DNA of 50,493 nucleotides, from assembly GCA_009921765.1 (NCBI GenBank), contig RFXC01000005.1, positions 1 to 50,493 of the forward strand. The letters run 5' to 3'. The notes under the pieces are model-generated. The model made no database searches. It was not told the DNA's origin and saw only the letters and a list, made by a program, of their open reading frames with translations. This document shows, one piece after another, positions 1 through 9,029 of this stretch; within the stretch, counting starts at the first letter, position 1; the number at the start of each line of letters is the position of its first letter. A program made the position numbers and the translations under genes. The stretch comes from Betaproteobacteria bacterium. Its GTDB lineage: Bacteria; Pseudomonadota; Gammaproteobacteria; Burkholderiales; Burkholderiaceae.

Positions 1-416
1 GCCTGATACTCCTCGCTGTCGAACACTGCCGGTATGGCCGTCTTGAGTTCATCGATCAGTAGCGCGAGGGCATCGCGTAGCCGTGGCCCCCATCCTGAAG
101 GCAAGCGCAAGCAGAGCGGGCGCGCCGGATCATCGAAGTTGTTGCGATAACAAAGATCATCCGGCGCCCGCGCGGTCACAGCCATCGCTCGCAGAATCGC
201 AGAGGTCGTCTCAAGCTTGCCCGTGCTGGACTGGCCGATCACAAAGAGGTTGAAGCCGCCATACGGGATGCCTGCCGCAAAGCGGATCGATTCGATCGCC
301 TCGGACTGCCCTGGGGGGTCCAGCGGATCGTCCGCAACGGCGCCCTCGGGCATCACCAGCGACAAGGGATCGCAGCGCGGTGCAGCCTCATCGGCAGCAA
401 CTTTCCGAATGCTCAT
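1..416 (-). CDS. Lon-like ATP-dependent protease, N-terminal part (cut by window edge)
   Basis: This is the first 138 codons of a gene that leaves the window at base 1. The ATG at 414-416 overlaps the stop of the upstream ftsH paralogue by 4 nt (ATGA), which suggests translational coupling. The N-terminus matches Lon-like proteases of the AAA_32 / LonB-LonC type: a segment resembling 'GQSEAIESIRFAAGI', then 'GGFNLFVIGQSSTGK' (P-loop-like), then 'PDDLCYRNNFDDPARPL', a block conserved in that family, and 'IPAVFDSEEYQ'. Such proteins couple an ATPase to a C-terminal Lon protease domain, which here lies outside the window. The P-loop reads GQSSTGK instead of the more usual GPPGTGR or GPPGSGK form. 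The product probably degrades proteins together with, or under the same conditions as, the FtsH paralogue. The family call is fairly firm; substrate and completeness cannot be judged. Confidence 0.75.
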   Translation of the reverse strand, partial: MSIRKVAADEAAPRCDPLSLVMPEGAVADDPLDPPGQSEAIESIRFAAGIPYGGFNLFVIGQSSTGKLETTSAILRAMAVTARAPDDLCYRNNFDDPARPLCLRLPSGWGPRLRDALALLIDELKTAIPAVFDSEEYQ

Positions 417-2338
417 CGGCTGCCGATCACCACCGGTTCGCCAGTGGCAGGGGGCTCGCGCGGAATCTCCTCGCAAAGCGCGCGCAGCTCTTCAAACACC
501 AGCGTTTCGCGCTCCAGCAGACGGGCGGCGCCACGCTCAAGACGGCTGCGCTGCTCGCGAAGGATCTGCACGCTATGCGCACGTGCTTCTTCAATCAGCC
601 CGCGTACTGCGCAGTCAATCTCCCTTGCGGTCGCATCCGAAGGCTGTAGCGGGGGACGCGTCGCCATCGGCAGAGGCAGGGGCTCGGGCGTATCAGGCAT
701 GTCGAGCGACTGTGGGCCCAAGGTCGGATCCATACCGTACTGAACGATCATGCTGCGGGCGATCCGTGTAGCGCGAAGCAGATCGTCAGCCGCCCCCGTG
801 GACACATCCCCCAGGCAGAGTTCTTCAGCTGCTCGCCCTGCGAGCAACACCGTCATCTTGTTACGCAGCTCCGTGCGCGTCATCAGAAAGCGGTCTTCAG
901 TGGGACGTTGAATCGTGTAACCCAGCGCCCCCACGCCGCGTGGAATGATCGACACCTTGTGAACGGTCTCCCCAGGCAAGAGCGACATCGCGGCCAGTGC
1001 ATGCCCCATCTCGTGGTAAGCCACCGTCTTGCGCTCGGCTGCATTCAGCAGGCGATTGCGCTTCTCCAGCCCGGCAACGATCCGCTCGAGTGCGGCGGTA
1101 AAGTCGTCTGCGCTCACTGCGGTGTGCGACCGCCGTGTAGCAAGGAGGGCCGCTTCGTTCACCAGATTCGCGAGATCGGCGCCACTGAATCCGGGCGTCA
1201 GTGCCGCGAGCGCATCGACGCTCACATCGGTCGCCTGTCGGATCCGCCGCAGGTGCACGTTCAGGATTTGAACCCGGCCTCGCCGGTCGGGTCGGTCAAC
1301 CAGCACCTGACGATCAAATCGGCCAGCCCGGAGCAGCGCCGGGTCCAGGATCTCGGGGCGGTTGGTGGCCGCCAGGAGCACCACTCCCGACGAGGGGTCA
1401 AAGCCATCGAGTTCAGCAAGCAGCTGGTTGAGCGTCTGCTCCTTTTCGTCATGACCACCCAGGCCGAAGGCGCCGCGAGCACGGCCCAGGGCATCGATCT
1501 CGTCGATGAACACGATCGCAGGCGCTTTGGCACGCGCCTGCTCGAACAGATCGCGCACGCGGGCGGCACCGACGCCGACAAACATTTCGACGAATTCGGA
1601 CCCGTTGATCGAGAAGAACGGCACACCCGCTTCGCCAGCCACCGCCCGCGCGAGCAGCGTCTTGCCGGTTCCTGGCGGGCCAACCAGCAGGATGCCGCGC
1701 GGCACATGCGCCCCAAGTCGACCATGGCTCTTCGGATCCTTCAGAAAATCGACAATCTCGCGAAGTTCCTCCTTGGCCTCATCGACCCCGGCGACATCCT
1801 CAAAGCTCACCCGCACACCGGTCTCGACATACACCTTCGCCCGACTGCGGCCAATCGACAGCAGCGACGACGCGCCCCCTGCACCGAAGCCAGCCCGCGT
1901 GGCGGCGGCCCGCCAGAGAACCGCAATCAGCGCGGCGCCGATCATCCAGGCAAGGAGCACCCCGAGTGCCGGGGCTTCGGGCGCAGCACGAAACGACACC
2001 GAACGCAGCGCGAGTCGCTCTGCAAGCAGGGGGTCAATTCGCCTCGTGACGAAGCGCGACACGCCGTGATCCGGTGTTCGAACGTAACGGCCGCGAAGCA
2101 GCGATTCGCCAATCTCCAGTTCGCTCACATTGCCCGATTCAAGGTGCTGAAGAAACTCGCTGTAGTCGATCCGCTGCTCGTCACGCCACCACTGCCCCGA
2201 GTCAAGCGCAAGCGTGAGCAGGACGATCCCGAGCAACCACCAGCCAACATGACGCGCAGACAATTCGAAGAGATCCCTGTAGCAAACAACGGCACCGATT
2301 GTCGGCGCCCTTGCGCGGGCCGCCTTGACCCGCAGCAA
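413..2338 (-). CDS. ftsH: ATP-dependent zinc metalloprotease, FtsH paralogue
   Basis: Membrane-anchored AAA protease of 641 residues that extracts and degrades membrane and soluble proteins. Two membrane segments (about residues 32-46 and 124-143) flank a short periplasmic domain. The AAA module has Walker A GPPGTGKT (220-227), Walker B '[15 protein letters not shown]' and the second region of homology ending in '[11 protein letters not shown]'. The peptidase zinc site is HEMGH (442-446), with a probable third ligand near Asp519. It overlaps the Lon-like gene by 4 nt and diverges from a B12-dependent ribonucleotide reductase with only 45 bp between starts, so it is probably not the housekeeping ftsH, which in Betaproteobacteria usually follows rlmE (family knowledge). 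The start is TTG at 2336-2338; an in-frame stop lies shortly upstream and no ATG or GTG is available nearby, so the exact start is uncertain. Confidence 0.9.
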   Translation of the reverse strand: MLRVKAARARAPTIGAVVCYRDLFELSARHVGWWLLGIVLLTLALDSGQWWRDEQRIDYSEFLQHLESGNVSELEIGESLLRGRYVRTPDHGVSRFVTRRIDPLLAERLALRSVSFRAAPEAPALGVLLAWMIGAALIAVLWRAAATRAGFGAGGASSLLSIGRSRAKVYVETGVRVSFEDVAGVDEAKEELREIVDFLKDPKSHGRLGAHVPRGILLVGPPGTGKTLLARAVAGEAGVPFFSINGSEFVEMFVGVGAARVRDLFEQARAKAPAIVFIDEIDALGRARGAFGLGGHDEKEQTLNQLLAELDGFDPSSGVVLLAATNRPEILDPALLRAGRFDRQVLVDRPDRRGRVQILNVHLRRIRQATDVSVDALAALTPGFSGADLANLVNEAALLATRRSHTAVSADDFTAALERIVAGLEKRNRLLNAAERKTVAYHEMGHALAAMSLLPGETVHKVSIIPRGVGALGYTIQRPTEDRFLMTRTELRNKMTVLLAGRAAEELCLGDVSTGAADDLLRATRIARSMIVQYGMDPTLGPQSLDMPDTPEPLPLPMATRPPLQPSDATAREIDCAVRGLIEEARAHSVQILREQRSRLERGAARLLERETLVFEELRALCEEIPREPPATGEPVVIGSR

Positions 2339-2383
2339 GTCAGTTGTACAGGGCGCTCACGGCGATTCAATTGACTGACCCCG

Positions 2384-4144
2384 ATGAACCACAGAGCCCC
2401 TCGAGATCGCTTGCTCACCGACAACCCTCAGCCGGTATGTGACGACATCCGGCGCCTGCGCTACGCACAGCCGAGCGAGCAGACCGCCGACGACATCCGC
2501 CAGCGGCTCGCCGGTGCGCTCGCCTCGGTCGAGCAGCCCTCACAGCGGTCGCGCCGACAGCGCGAATTTCTGTCCGCCATGCGGGCGGGCTTCATTCCCG
2601 GTGGCCGCATCCATGCCGGGGCCGGCACCAAGCTGGCGGCGACCCTCATCAACTGTTTCGTTCAGCCCATGGCCCCGCGGCGCTGCGGCCGCGATGCCAG
2701 CGGACGACCAGGCGTTGACGACGCGTTGCGCGAAATGGCAAGCACACTGCGGATGGGGGGCGGGGTGGGAGTCAATCTGAGCGATCTGCCGGCTCGTGCG
2801 ATCGCTGGTCACGCATCGGGTCTCGATCCAGTGAGCGTGATCATGAAGATGGAGTCGAACGGGCGCAGGCTCGCAGCCACCGGCGCGCGACGGTCGGCGC
2901 AAATGGCGCTGGTCGATATCGATCATCCCGACAGCCCTGCCGTCATCGATCTCAAGCGTCACCACCGTTTGCAGACGGTCACGTTGTCGGTGTGTATCCC
3001 GGATGCATTCATGCAGTCGCTCGGAGACTGTCCGTTCGATCCGGACACGGGTTCGGCAACCCGGACACGGAAGGTCCAACCCTCGCCGCAGAGTGCAGCC
3101 CACCGTCTCTGGATCCAGTTACTTCAGGCCGCCCTCGACACCGGCAACCCCGGAATCGTGTTCATCGATCAGGTGAACCGCGACAACAATCTGGGCGATA
3201 TCGAGCAATTGCGCGCCTGCAACCCCTGCGGCGAGCAGTATCTACCCGACTACGGCGCCTGCGACCTTGGGAGCATCAACCTCACCCGACTGGTGCGTCG
3301 GCCCTTCACCCGGGCCGCCCGCGTGGATCTCGCCGCGCTTCGCCAACTGACACATGTCGCCGTGAGGGCGCTCGACAATGTGATCGAACTCACCCGCTGG
3401 CCACTCGAGATGCAGGCCCGCGAGGCACGCCTCACGCGGCGAGTCGGACTGGGCGTCACCGGTTTAGCCGACGCACTCCTCATGCTGGGCCTGCGCTACG
3501 ACCGCCACGCTGGCCGCACCGCCGCCGCAGCCATGCTTCGAACGATTCGCAACGCCGCCTACTGCAGTTCGGTGCAACTGGCGATCGAGCGCGGCGCGTT
3601 TCCAGTCTTTGACGCCCATCGCCTGCTGAGCCCTCCCCACGCCGCCTCGCGTCTGCCTGAATTCATCAAGCGGCGCATCGAAAAGCATGGTCTCAGGAAC
3701 TCGCATCTGCTTGCGATCGCACCGGCAGGCACAATTTCGCTCGCGATGGCCGACAACGTGTCGAGCGGAATCGAACCGGTCTTCGCGCCGCAGATCCTGC
3801 GGCGGATCGCCATGCCCGATGGCAGCGAGATCGTGCGGTCCGTCGACGATCATGCGTTGCGCCGCCTTCGTGCGCTCCGTCCCGGCGACACCGCACTCCC
3901 CGCAGCATGGTGTGACGCCTCGACGCTGCGGGCCGTGGACCATCTGCGGATGGTCGCGGCGCTGCAACCATGGGTCGATGCAGGGATCAGCAAGACCGTT
4001 CACCTTCGGGAATCGGATTCCGTCCAGAGCTTGGACCGACTGCTGCGATCTGCCTGGCGCTCAGGTCTCAAGGGGATGAGCGTCTTTCGCGCCGGCGCTC
4101 TTGCTCGCGATGTGCTCTGTGACGCGCGGGGAGCAACCCGCTAG
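2384..4144 (+). CDS. nrdJ: Adenosylcobalamin-dependent (class II) ribonucleotide reductase
   Basis: Reduces ribonucleotides to deoxyribonucleotides using a B12-derived radical, so it works without oxygen. The 586-residue protein has the class II core: 'GGGVGVNLSDLP', the active-site loop NPCGEQ (Asn280, Cys282, Glu284) and the redox pair Cys91 ('INCFV') and Cys293 ('DYGACDLGSINLT'). The phosphate-binding motif 'LAIAPAGTISL' is present. It is short for the family: there is no ATP-cone at the N-terminus, and the C-terminus stops after 'GLKGMSVFRAGALARDVL' without the usual CxxC tail that passes electrons from thioredoxin; a single Cys lies in the last ten residues. It is divergent from ftsH. 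A stand-alone oxygen-independent reductase beside FNR-type regulation suggests use under oxygen limitation. Family call is firm; the redox partner is unknown. Confidence 0.9.
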   Translation: MNHRAPRDRLLTDNPQPVCDDIRRLRYAQPSEQTADDIRQRLAGALASVEQPSQRSRRQREFLSAMRAGFIPGGRIHAGAGTKLAATLINCFVQPMAPRRCGRDASGRPGVDDALREMASTLRMGGGVGVNLSDLPARAIAGHASGLDPVSVIMKMESNGRRLAATGARRSAQMALVDIDHPDSPAVIDLKRHHRLQTVTLSVCIPDAFMQSLGDCPFDPDTGSATRTRKVQPSPQSAAHRLWIQLLQAALDTGNPGIVFIDQVNRDNNLGDIEQLRACNPCGEQYLPDYGACDLGSINLTRLVRRPFTRAARVDLAALRQLTHVAVRALDNVIELTRWPLEMQAREARLTRRVGLGVTGLADALLMLGLRYDRHAGRTAAAAMLRTIRNAAYCSSVQLAIERGAFPVFDAHRLLSPPHAASRLPEFIKRRIEKHGLRNSHLLAIAPAGTISLAMADNVSSGIEPVFAPQILRRIAMPDGSEIVRSVDDHALRRLRALRPGDTALPAAWCDASTLRAVDHLRMVAALQPWVDAGISKTVHLRESDSVQSLDRLLRSAWRSGLKGMSVFRAGALARDVLCDARGATR

Positions 4145-4261
4145 CGCCTAGGCCAGAAGGCCTCGACTGCCTGGCTGCATTCCAGCGAGTCCGCGCCCTC
4201 TAGACTCGACCGTCGTTCGCCCGAACCCTCTTCGCTGCTCTCCGCAGCACCGCACACGCCC

Positions 4262-6103
4262 ATGACCGAACAGCCCCCCAGTGGCGCCGCCGCCGAGCGC
4301 CGCGCCGATCACCAGCAGCTGGCCGTCCGAATGCTTGCAGAGCGGTGCCAACTGCAGGCGCGCCAGGCGCTTCTCGAACCCGCCATCGGCATACCGATGA
4401 TCTGTCTGGTGCTGGTCACCTTGCACCCTGGCATTGCCGCCGATCAGCTCATCGCCTGGAGCCTGCTGCTGGGCGCAACGCTCCTCCTGCGATCGGTCTG
4501 CGCCGCACGGTTCATCACCCGACGCCGTCGCGACGACGCAGACACGGTATCGATTGCCGGCGTCTTCAATCTCACTGCGGGGCTCAGCGGACTGCTGATC
4601 GGCGCCTGCGCAGGCCTCTTCTTCGCCCAGGTCGACCATACCACCCGCCTGATCCTCACCGTGCTGATCTTTGCCTGGCTGGCGCTCGGTGTACTGACCT
4701 ATGCCCCATTTCCGCGCCATGCGCTTCTATTTGGCGGCGCAGTACTCGCGCAGCTCGCCGTGGCGTGGGCGCTTGCCCCAGGCGTACCCGGGCTCCTGGT
4801 GGCCACGGGTGTGCTGCTTTACGGGGCGCTGCTCGCGCAACTGTCCACGGTGCTCAGCCGAGCACTGTTACAGGCCATGCGTCGCAAGCATCGCATCCGG
4901 CAGCTGGCGAGGAGGCTCTCAGAGCAGCGCGAGCAGGCAGTTCGTTCAAGCCGCAGCGCGGCACGCTTCCTGGCGGCTGCAAGCCATGATCTGAGACAGC
5001 CCGCGACGTCGCTCGGCCTTCTCATCACGCTGATCCGTGAGCGCTGTCAGGACCCGGCGCTCCTGCCGCTGATTTCGGCGGTCGACCGATCGGTGACCAC
5101 GCTTAGCGATCTGCTTGCCAGTTTGCTTGATCTGTCTAGGCTGGAAAGCAACACCATGCAGCCGCAGCACGAATGGCTGTCGGTGGAAGAACTGTTTGAG
5201 GCGCTGCGCGAAGAATTCGAGCCCCGCGCGCATGAACGCGGCCTCACGCTCCTGGTGACCAGCGCACCCATCAAAATATTGGCTGACCGGATTCTGATTG
5301 CACGACTGCTTCGCAACCTGCTCGACAACGCCATGCGCTATACCGACCGCGGTGCAGTCACGCTCGCGGCCGCATGGGGTGAGCGCTGCGTGCTCAGCGT
5401 CACCGACACAGGGATTGGCATTGCGCCGGAGCACCTTGAACGAATTTTCGATGAACACGTGCGGATCAGCTCGCCTCATCGTCGCGCCCCGCCCGGACTC
5501 GGCCTCGGTCTGGCGATGGTGCGCCGGCTCGCCCAACTGCTCGATGCCCGGATCTGCGCGCACTCCGACGGAACGCGTGGCAGCCGCTTCGAACTCAGCT
5601 TCGCCCTCGATCGCGCGGCCCCCGACGACGCGATGCGCGCGGCAACCGAGCGTCGCCCCGAGCCCACCACACTCAATCGCCTTGCCCCCATCGAGTCCTC
5701 GGCAGCGCCTGGGGCGAGCACGCCATCGGCCACCCGGGCGAAAGTGCTGCTGGTCGATGACGATCCGGACGTGGCCCAGGCTCTCCAGTCTTTATTCGAG
5801 GCACGCGGCTGGCAGACCGATGTCGCGACTGATGCCTCCGCGGCCTTCGCGCGGCTCGGGTCATCGAGCGACTGGGCGCTTCTCCTGACGGACTGCACCC
5901 TCAACGGCAAACCCGACGGATTGGCGCTTGCCCTCGCCGCCCGCCTGGCCCGGCCCGATCTGCAATGCCTGCTGCTCACCGCCGACACCTCCGCCGACCT
6001 CGAGCGGCAAGCCCTCGCGCACGGCCTGCAGCTGGTTCACAAACCAGTCAACGAGCTCGCGCTCATGGACGCCCTCCAGAATCGGGACCACGCCGCCCGA
6101 TAG
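4262..6103 (+). CDS. Membrane hybrid sensor histidine kinase with C-terminal receiver
   Basis: Sensor kinase of 613 residues. The N-terminal 200 residues hold about six hydrophobic helices with hardly any extracytoplasmic loop, so the signal is probably sensed in or near the membrane. A basic linker leads to the HisKA domain with phospho-acceptor His242 in 'AAASHDLRQPATSLGL'. The ATPase has 'NLLDNAMRYT' (N box), 'DTGIGIAPEHLERIFDEH' (G1/F) and 'GLGLGLAMVRRL' (G2). The receiver has the acidic pocket 'LLVDDDPD', phospho-acceptor Asp544 ('LLLTDCTL') and 'HKPV' with the conserved Lys. An OmpR-type regulator follows 89 bp downstream, then a second hybrid kinase. No clear promoter was seen in the 117 bp upstream (4145-4261). 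The stimulus is not evident from sequence. Confidence 0.85.
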   Translation: MTEQPPSGAAAERRADHQQLAVRMLAERCQLQARQALLEPAIGIPMICLVLVTLHPGIAADQLIAWSLLLGATLLLRSVCAARFITRRRRDDADTVSIAGVFNLTAGLSGLLIGACAGLFFAQVDHTTRLILTVLIFAWLALGVLTYAPFPRHALLFGGAVLAQLAVAWALAPGVPGLLVATGVLLYGALLAQLSTVLSRALLQAMRRKHRIRQLARRLSEQREQAVRSSRSAARFLAAASHDLRQPATSLGLLITLIRERCQDPALLPLISAVDRSVTTLSDLLASLLDLSRLESNTMQPQHEWLSVEELFEALREEFEPRAHERGLTLLVTSAPIKILADRILIARLLRNLLDNAMRYTDRGAVTLAAAWGERCVLSVTDTGIGIAPEHLERIFDEHVRISSPHRRAPPGLGLGLAMVRRLAQLLDARICAHSDGTRGSRFELSFALDRAAPDDAMRAATERRPEPTTLNRLAPIESSAAPGASTPSATRAKVLLVDDDPDVAQALQSLFEARGWQTDVATDASAAFARLGSSSDWALLLTDCTLNGKPDGLALALAARLARPDLQCLLLTADTSADLERQALAHGLQLVHKPVNELALMDALQNRDHAAR

Positions 6104-6192
6104 GCCCGCGCGCGCTGCTACACTTGACGCAGCCGGGGTGCCCGCGCCCCTCCAAGCTCCAAGCCTACTGCCGCCCGCCGGGCCCTTGCGCC

Positions 6193-6894
6193 ATGTCCGA
6201 AAATCTCCTTGTAGTGGATGACGACGAGGATATTCGCGAGTTGCTGCGCACGTATCTGGGCAGCGTCGGCTACACGGTGCTCGAGGCCGCCGATGCCAAG
6301 GCGCTCCGCGCGGTCCTGACGACCCATCCTATCGACCTCATCCTGCTCGATCAGCGCCTGCCGGATGCCGATGGGCTTGTTCTCGCGCGAGAAATCCGTG
6401 CGGACAGCGACGTCGGGATCATCATCATCACCGGCTTCGGCCAGCCGGTCGATCGAATCCTGGGACTGGAGCTCGGCGCCGACGACTACGTCGCCAAACC
6501 GGTCGATCTGCGCGAACTCCTCGCGCGAATCCGCTCAGTTCTTCGACGCCGCTCACCCAGGCCGACAGAACCGCCGGGAGCCATCGACTTCGAAGGCTGG
6601 AGTATCGACCCCTCGGCCCGCCGACTCACCGCGCCAGGTGGGCGCGTGGTTGAACTCACGAGTGGCGAATTCGACCTACTGATGATCTTCGCGCGCCACC
6701 CCAACCGCGTGCTGAGTCGCGATGAAATCATGAACGCACTTCATCACCGGGAGGCCGGCCCTTACGACCGGGCGATCGACGTCCAGGTCGGGCGGCTCCG
6801 CCGCAAGATCGAGTCTGATCCCACCCGTCCGGTGCTCATCAAATCGGTGCGCGGCGCGGGCTATCTGTTTGCACCGAAGGTGACCCAACAATGA
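6193..6894 (+). CDS. Two-component response regulator, OmpR/PhoB type
   Basis: DNA-binding response regulator of 233 residues. The receiver has the acidic cluster Asp9-Asp11, phospho-acceptor Asp53 ('LILLDQRLPDADG'), Thr80 and Lys102 ('YVAKPVDLRELLARI'). The winged-helix DNA-binding domain (about 130-230) has 'LTSGEFDLLMIFARHPNRV' and 'VGRLRRKIESDP', typical of OmpR/PhoB effectors. ATG 6193 is preferred over upstream in-frame starts because the receiver begins immediately after it. Its stop overlaps the start of the next kinase by 4 nt, so regulator and PAS kinase are translationally coupled. Lying between two kinases, it may receive phosphate from either or both. Confidence 0.9.
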   Translation: MSENLLVVDDDEDIRELLRTYLGSVGYTVLEAADAKALRAVLTTHPIDLILLDQRLPDADGLVLAREIRADSDVGIIIITGFGQPVDRILGLELGADDYVAKPVDLRELLARIRSVLRRRSPRPTEPPGAIDFEGWSIDPSARRLTAPGGRVVELTSGEFDLLMIFARHPNRVLSRDEIMNALHHREAGPYDRAIDVQVGRLRRKIESDPTRPVLIKSVRGAGYLFAPKVTQQ

Positions 6895-9029
6895 GCCCGG
6901 GATCCGGCTTGAAGCGGCAATCGACTGCCCAGGTGCGCGACGAGAGTCTGCCCCGGCTCTTCGTGCAAATCTTTGCCACCGCAGCCGATGCCATGCTGGT
7001 GGTCGATGCATCGGGTCGGATTGTCCTTGCCAACGCCCAGTGCGCGCAGATGTTCGGCTATGCAGTCGATCAGCTGAGCAGTATGACCGTCGACCAGTTG
7101 GTGCCGGCGCGGCTTCGTACCGCACACCGCCAGCACCGACGCTCATACGCTGGACATGCGGTGCCCCGGCCAATGGGAATCAACACCACGCTGCGCGCGC
7201 TTCACGCAGACGGGACCGAGATTCCGGTTGAAATCAGTCTGAGCCCGCTGGAAGTCGACGGACTCCAGCTCACCTGCGCGAACATCCGAAACGTGAGCGA
7301 ATTGCGCCGCGCGCAGCAGGCGATTGAGCGGGCCAATCGCGCCGAGGCGGTAGCCGAGTTCGGCCGGCTGGCCCTTGGCACCCAGACAGTTTCCGACAAG
7401 GTTCGATTCGCATGCCAGCTGATTCGCGAACACCTCAGCTGCGACGCGGTGATGATCGCCCGCTGCGGCGCAACGCCCGGGCAGCTTGCGCTCGACCCAG
7501 GTTGCAATGACGACAGCAATCGGCTCGCTCCGCTCCTGCCCCTGATCGGCGAGCAGATGGCGACTTTGTCACTCGAGCACGCCGAGCCTGTGCTGCTGAT
7601 TGAAGACCCCGCTCAGATCTCGCCCAACTTCGCCTCTGCGCTTCGGCATGCCGGGCTTCGCAGCGCAATGATCTGCACAATTCCCGACGCCAGCAATCGA
7701 TCCGGCCTCATCGGCGCATTCGGCCAGGCGGGCGACACCTTCACCAATGAGGATAGAAGCTTTCTACGGGCGCTCGCCAACACGCTCGGGGCGCTGCGGC
7801 AACGACAGAGCGCCGAGGAGCAGCTGTTTCAGTCACAGCGGCTGGAGGCGCTTGGCCAGCTGACGGGTGGCGTTGCGCATGACTTCAACAATCTGCTGAC
7901 CGTGGTGTCAGGAAATCTGCAGATTCTGGAGGAAAGATTCCCTGACGATCCCACCGCCGCCGCCATGATCCGCTCTGCGCTCCGCGCTGCCGGCCGCGGC
8001 GCTGACCTCACACGGAAGCTCCTCGCGTTTGCGCGGCGACAAACGCTGCAGCCGCGCGCCATCGATGTCGCGGCGTGGCTTGAGTCACTCGCCGAAATCC
8101 TCCGCCGGACACTCGGCCCCAATATCGATATCGAAACCCGCTGCAGCGCCGACATGCCATCGGTACGCGCCGACCCCGTCATGCTGGACACCGCGCTACT
8201 GAACCTCGCCGTGAATGCCCGGGATGCCATGCCTGCAGGGGGTCGGCTGTCGCTGGTCGCGGACCATTTTCACCACGGCGGCGCTGCAATGACCCGCCGC
8301 CGCGATCTGGCACCGGGTCACTACTTGCTGCTCACGGTGTCCGACACAGGAAGCGGCATGACCGCCGAGGTGCTTGCGCGTGCCTTCGAACCCTTCTTCA
8401 CCACCAAGGACACCAGCAAGGGAAGTGGGCTGGGTCTGAGCCTGGTGTATGGCTTTGTAAAGCAGTCGGGCGGCCATGTCGAAGTGGAGAGCAGTCCGGA
8501 CGCGGGGACCGTGATCCGGATGATGCTGCCCACGGTAAGCTCGGCTGAGCACGCTCCAACGCTCGCGCCACACGATGCAGCCGAGGGCGGCACCGAGCGT
8601 GTGCTTGTCGTGGAGGATGACGACGATGTACGCACCGTGGCCGTTGGATTTCTTCGCCGACTCGGCTATCAGGTCATCGAAGCAGCCGACGGCCCGCAGG
8701 CGCTCGCCCTGCTTGAGGCAGATCCGGTTGTCGACCTGCTGTTCACCGATGTGGTGCTGCGCGGCCCCATGACCGGCGCAGACCTGGCGCGAGAGGCACT
8801 CGCGCAGCAACCAGCGCTCGCCGTATTGTTTACCTCGGGCTACGCGCCGCAAACGCTGTCACTCGATACCGCGTTGTCGCGCGGCGTCGAACTGCTCGGT
8901 AAGCCCTACCGCATCGAACAACTGGCCCGCATGGTACGACGGGCCATCGAGGCGCGCGATCAGGCTGCCGCCTCGTCACGGCGCGCATCACTTCGGCCCA
9001 CCACCGCGCGCAGACGGTCAATTTCGTAA
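6891..9029 (+). CDS. PAS-GAF hybrid sensor histidine kinase with C-terminal receiver
   Basis: Soluble sensor kinase of 712 residues with no membrane segment. It has a PAS domain (about 22-140), a GAF-like region (about 150-310), HisKA with His330 in 'GGVAHDFNNLLTVVSGN', an ATPase with 'LNLAVNARDAMP', 'DTGSGM' and 'GSGLGLSLVYGF', and a receiver with 'VLVVEDDDDVR', Asp620 ('LLFTDVVL') and 'LGKPYR'. The PAS segment 'LRTAHRQHRRSYAGHA' places His79 where FixL has its haem-binding histidine (FixL motif RxxH), so oxygen sensing is possible. Many PAS domains without haem share a similar motif, so this is inference. It overlaps the preceding regulator gene by 4 nt and its last 70 nt overlap the convergent FNR-like gene. 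Confidence 0.88.
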   Translation: MSPGSGLKRQSTAQVRDESLPRLFVQIFATAADAMLVVDASGRIVLANAQCAQMFGYAVDQLSSMTVDQLVPARLRTAHRQHRRSYAGHAVPRPMGINTTLRALHADGTEIPVEISLSPLEVDGLQLTCANIRNVSELRRAQQAIERANRAEAVAEFGRLALGTQTVSDKVRFACQLIREHLSCDAVMIARCGATPGQLALDPGCNDDSNRLAPLLPLIGEQMATLSLEHAEPVLLIEDPAQISPNFASALRHAGLRSAMICTIPDASNRSGLIGAFGQAGDTFTNEDRSFLRALANTLGALRQRQSAEEQLFQSQRLEALGQLTGGVAHDFNNLLTVVSGNLQILEERFPDDPTAAAMIRSALRAAGRGADLTRKLLAFARRQTLQPRAIDVAAWLESLAEILRRTLGPNIDIETRCSADMPSVRADPVMLDTALLNLAVNARDAMPAGGRLSLVADHFHHGGAAMTRRRDLAPGHYLLLTVSDTGSGMTAEVLARAFEPFFTTKDTSKGSGLGLSLVYGFVKQSGGHVEVESSPDAGTVIRMMLPTVSSAEHAPTLAPHDAAEGGTERVLVVEDDDDVRTVAVGFLRRLGYQVIEAADGPQALALLEADPVVDLLFTDVVLRGPMTGADLAREALAQQPALAVLFTSGYAPQTLSLDTALSRGVELLGKPYRIEQLARMVRRAIEARDQAAASSRRASLRPTTARRRSIS

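Noticed and set aside
908..2374. Long open frame of 488 codons on the plus strand opposite ftsH
   Set aside because: It is an antisense shadow of a well-conserved gene in GC-rich DNA. The translation shows no recognisable domain and the ftsH frame has clear family motifs.
2339..2383. FNR box between ftsH and nrdJ
   Set aside because: The only candidates (around TTCAATTGAC) lack the TTGA-N6-TCAA spacing, so no box is claimed.
4145..4261. Terminator or promoter between nrdJ and the first kinase
   Set aside because: A 5-bp AGGCC/GGCCT hairpin near 4149 has no T run, and no -35/-10 pair was recognised.
6104..6192. Promoter with TTGACG between the first kinase and the response regulator
   Set aside because: A -35-like TTGACG (6124-6129) is present but no acceptable -10 at the right spacing was found.
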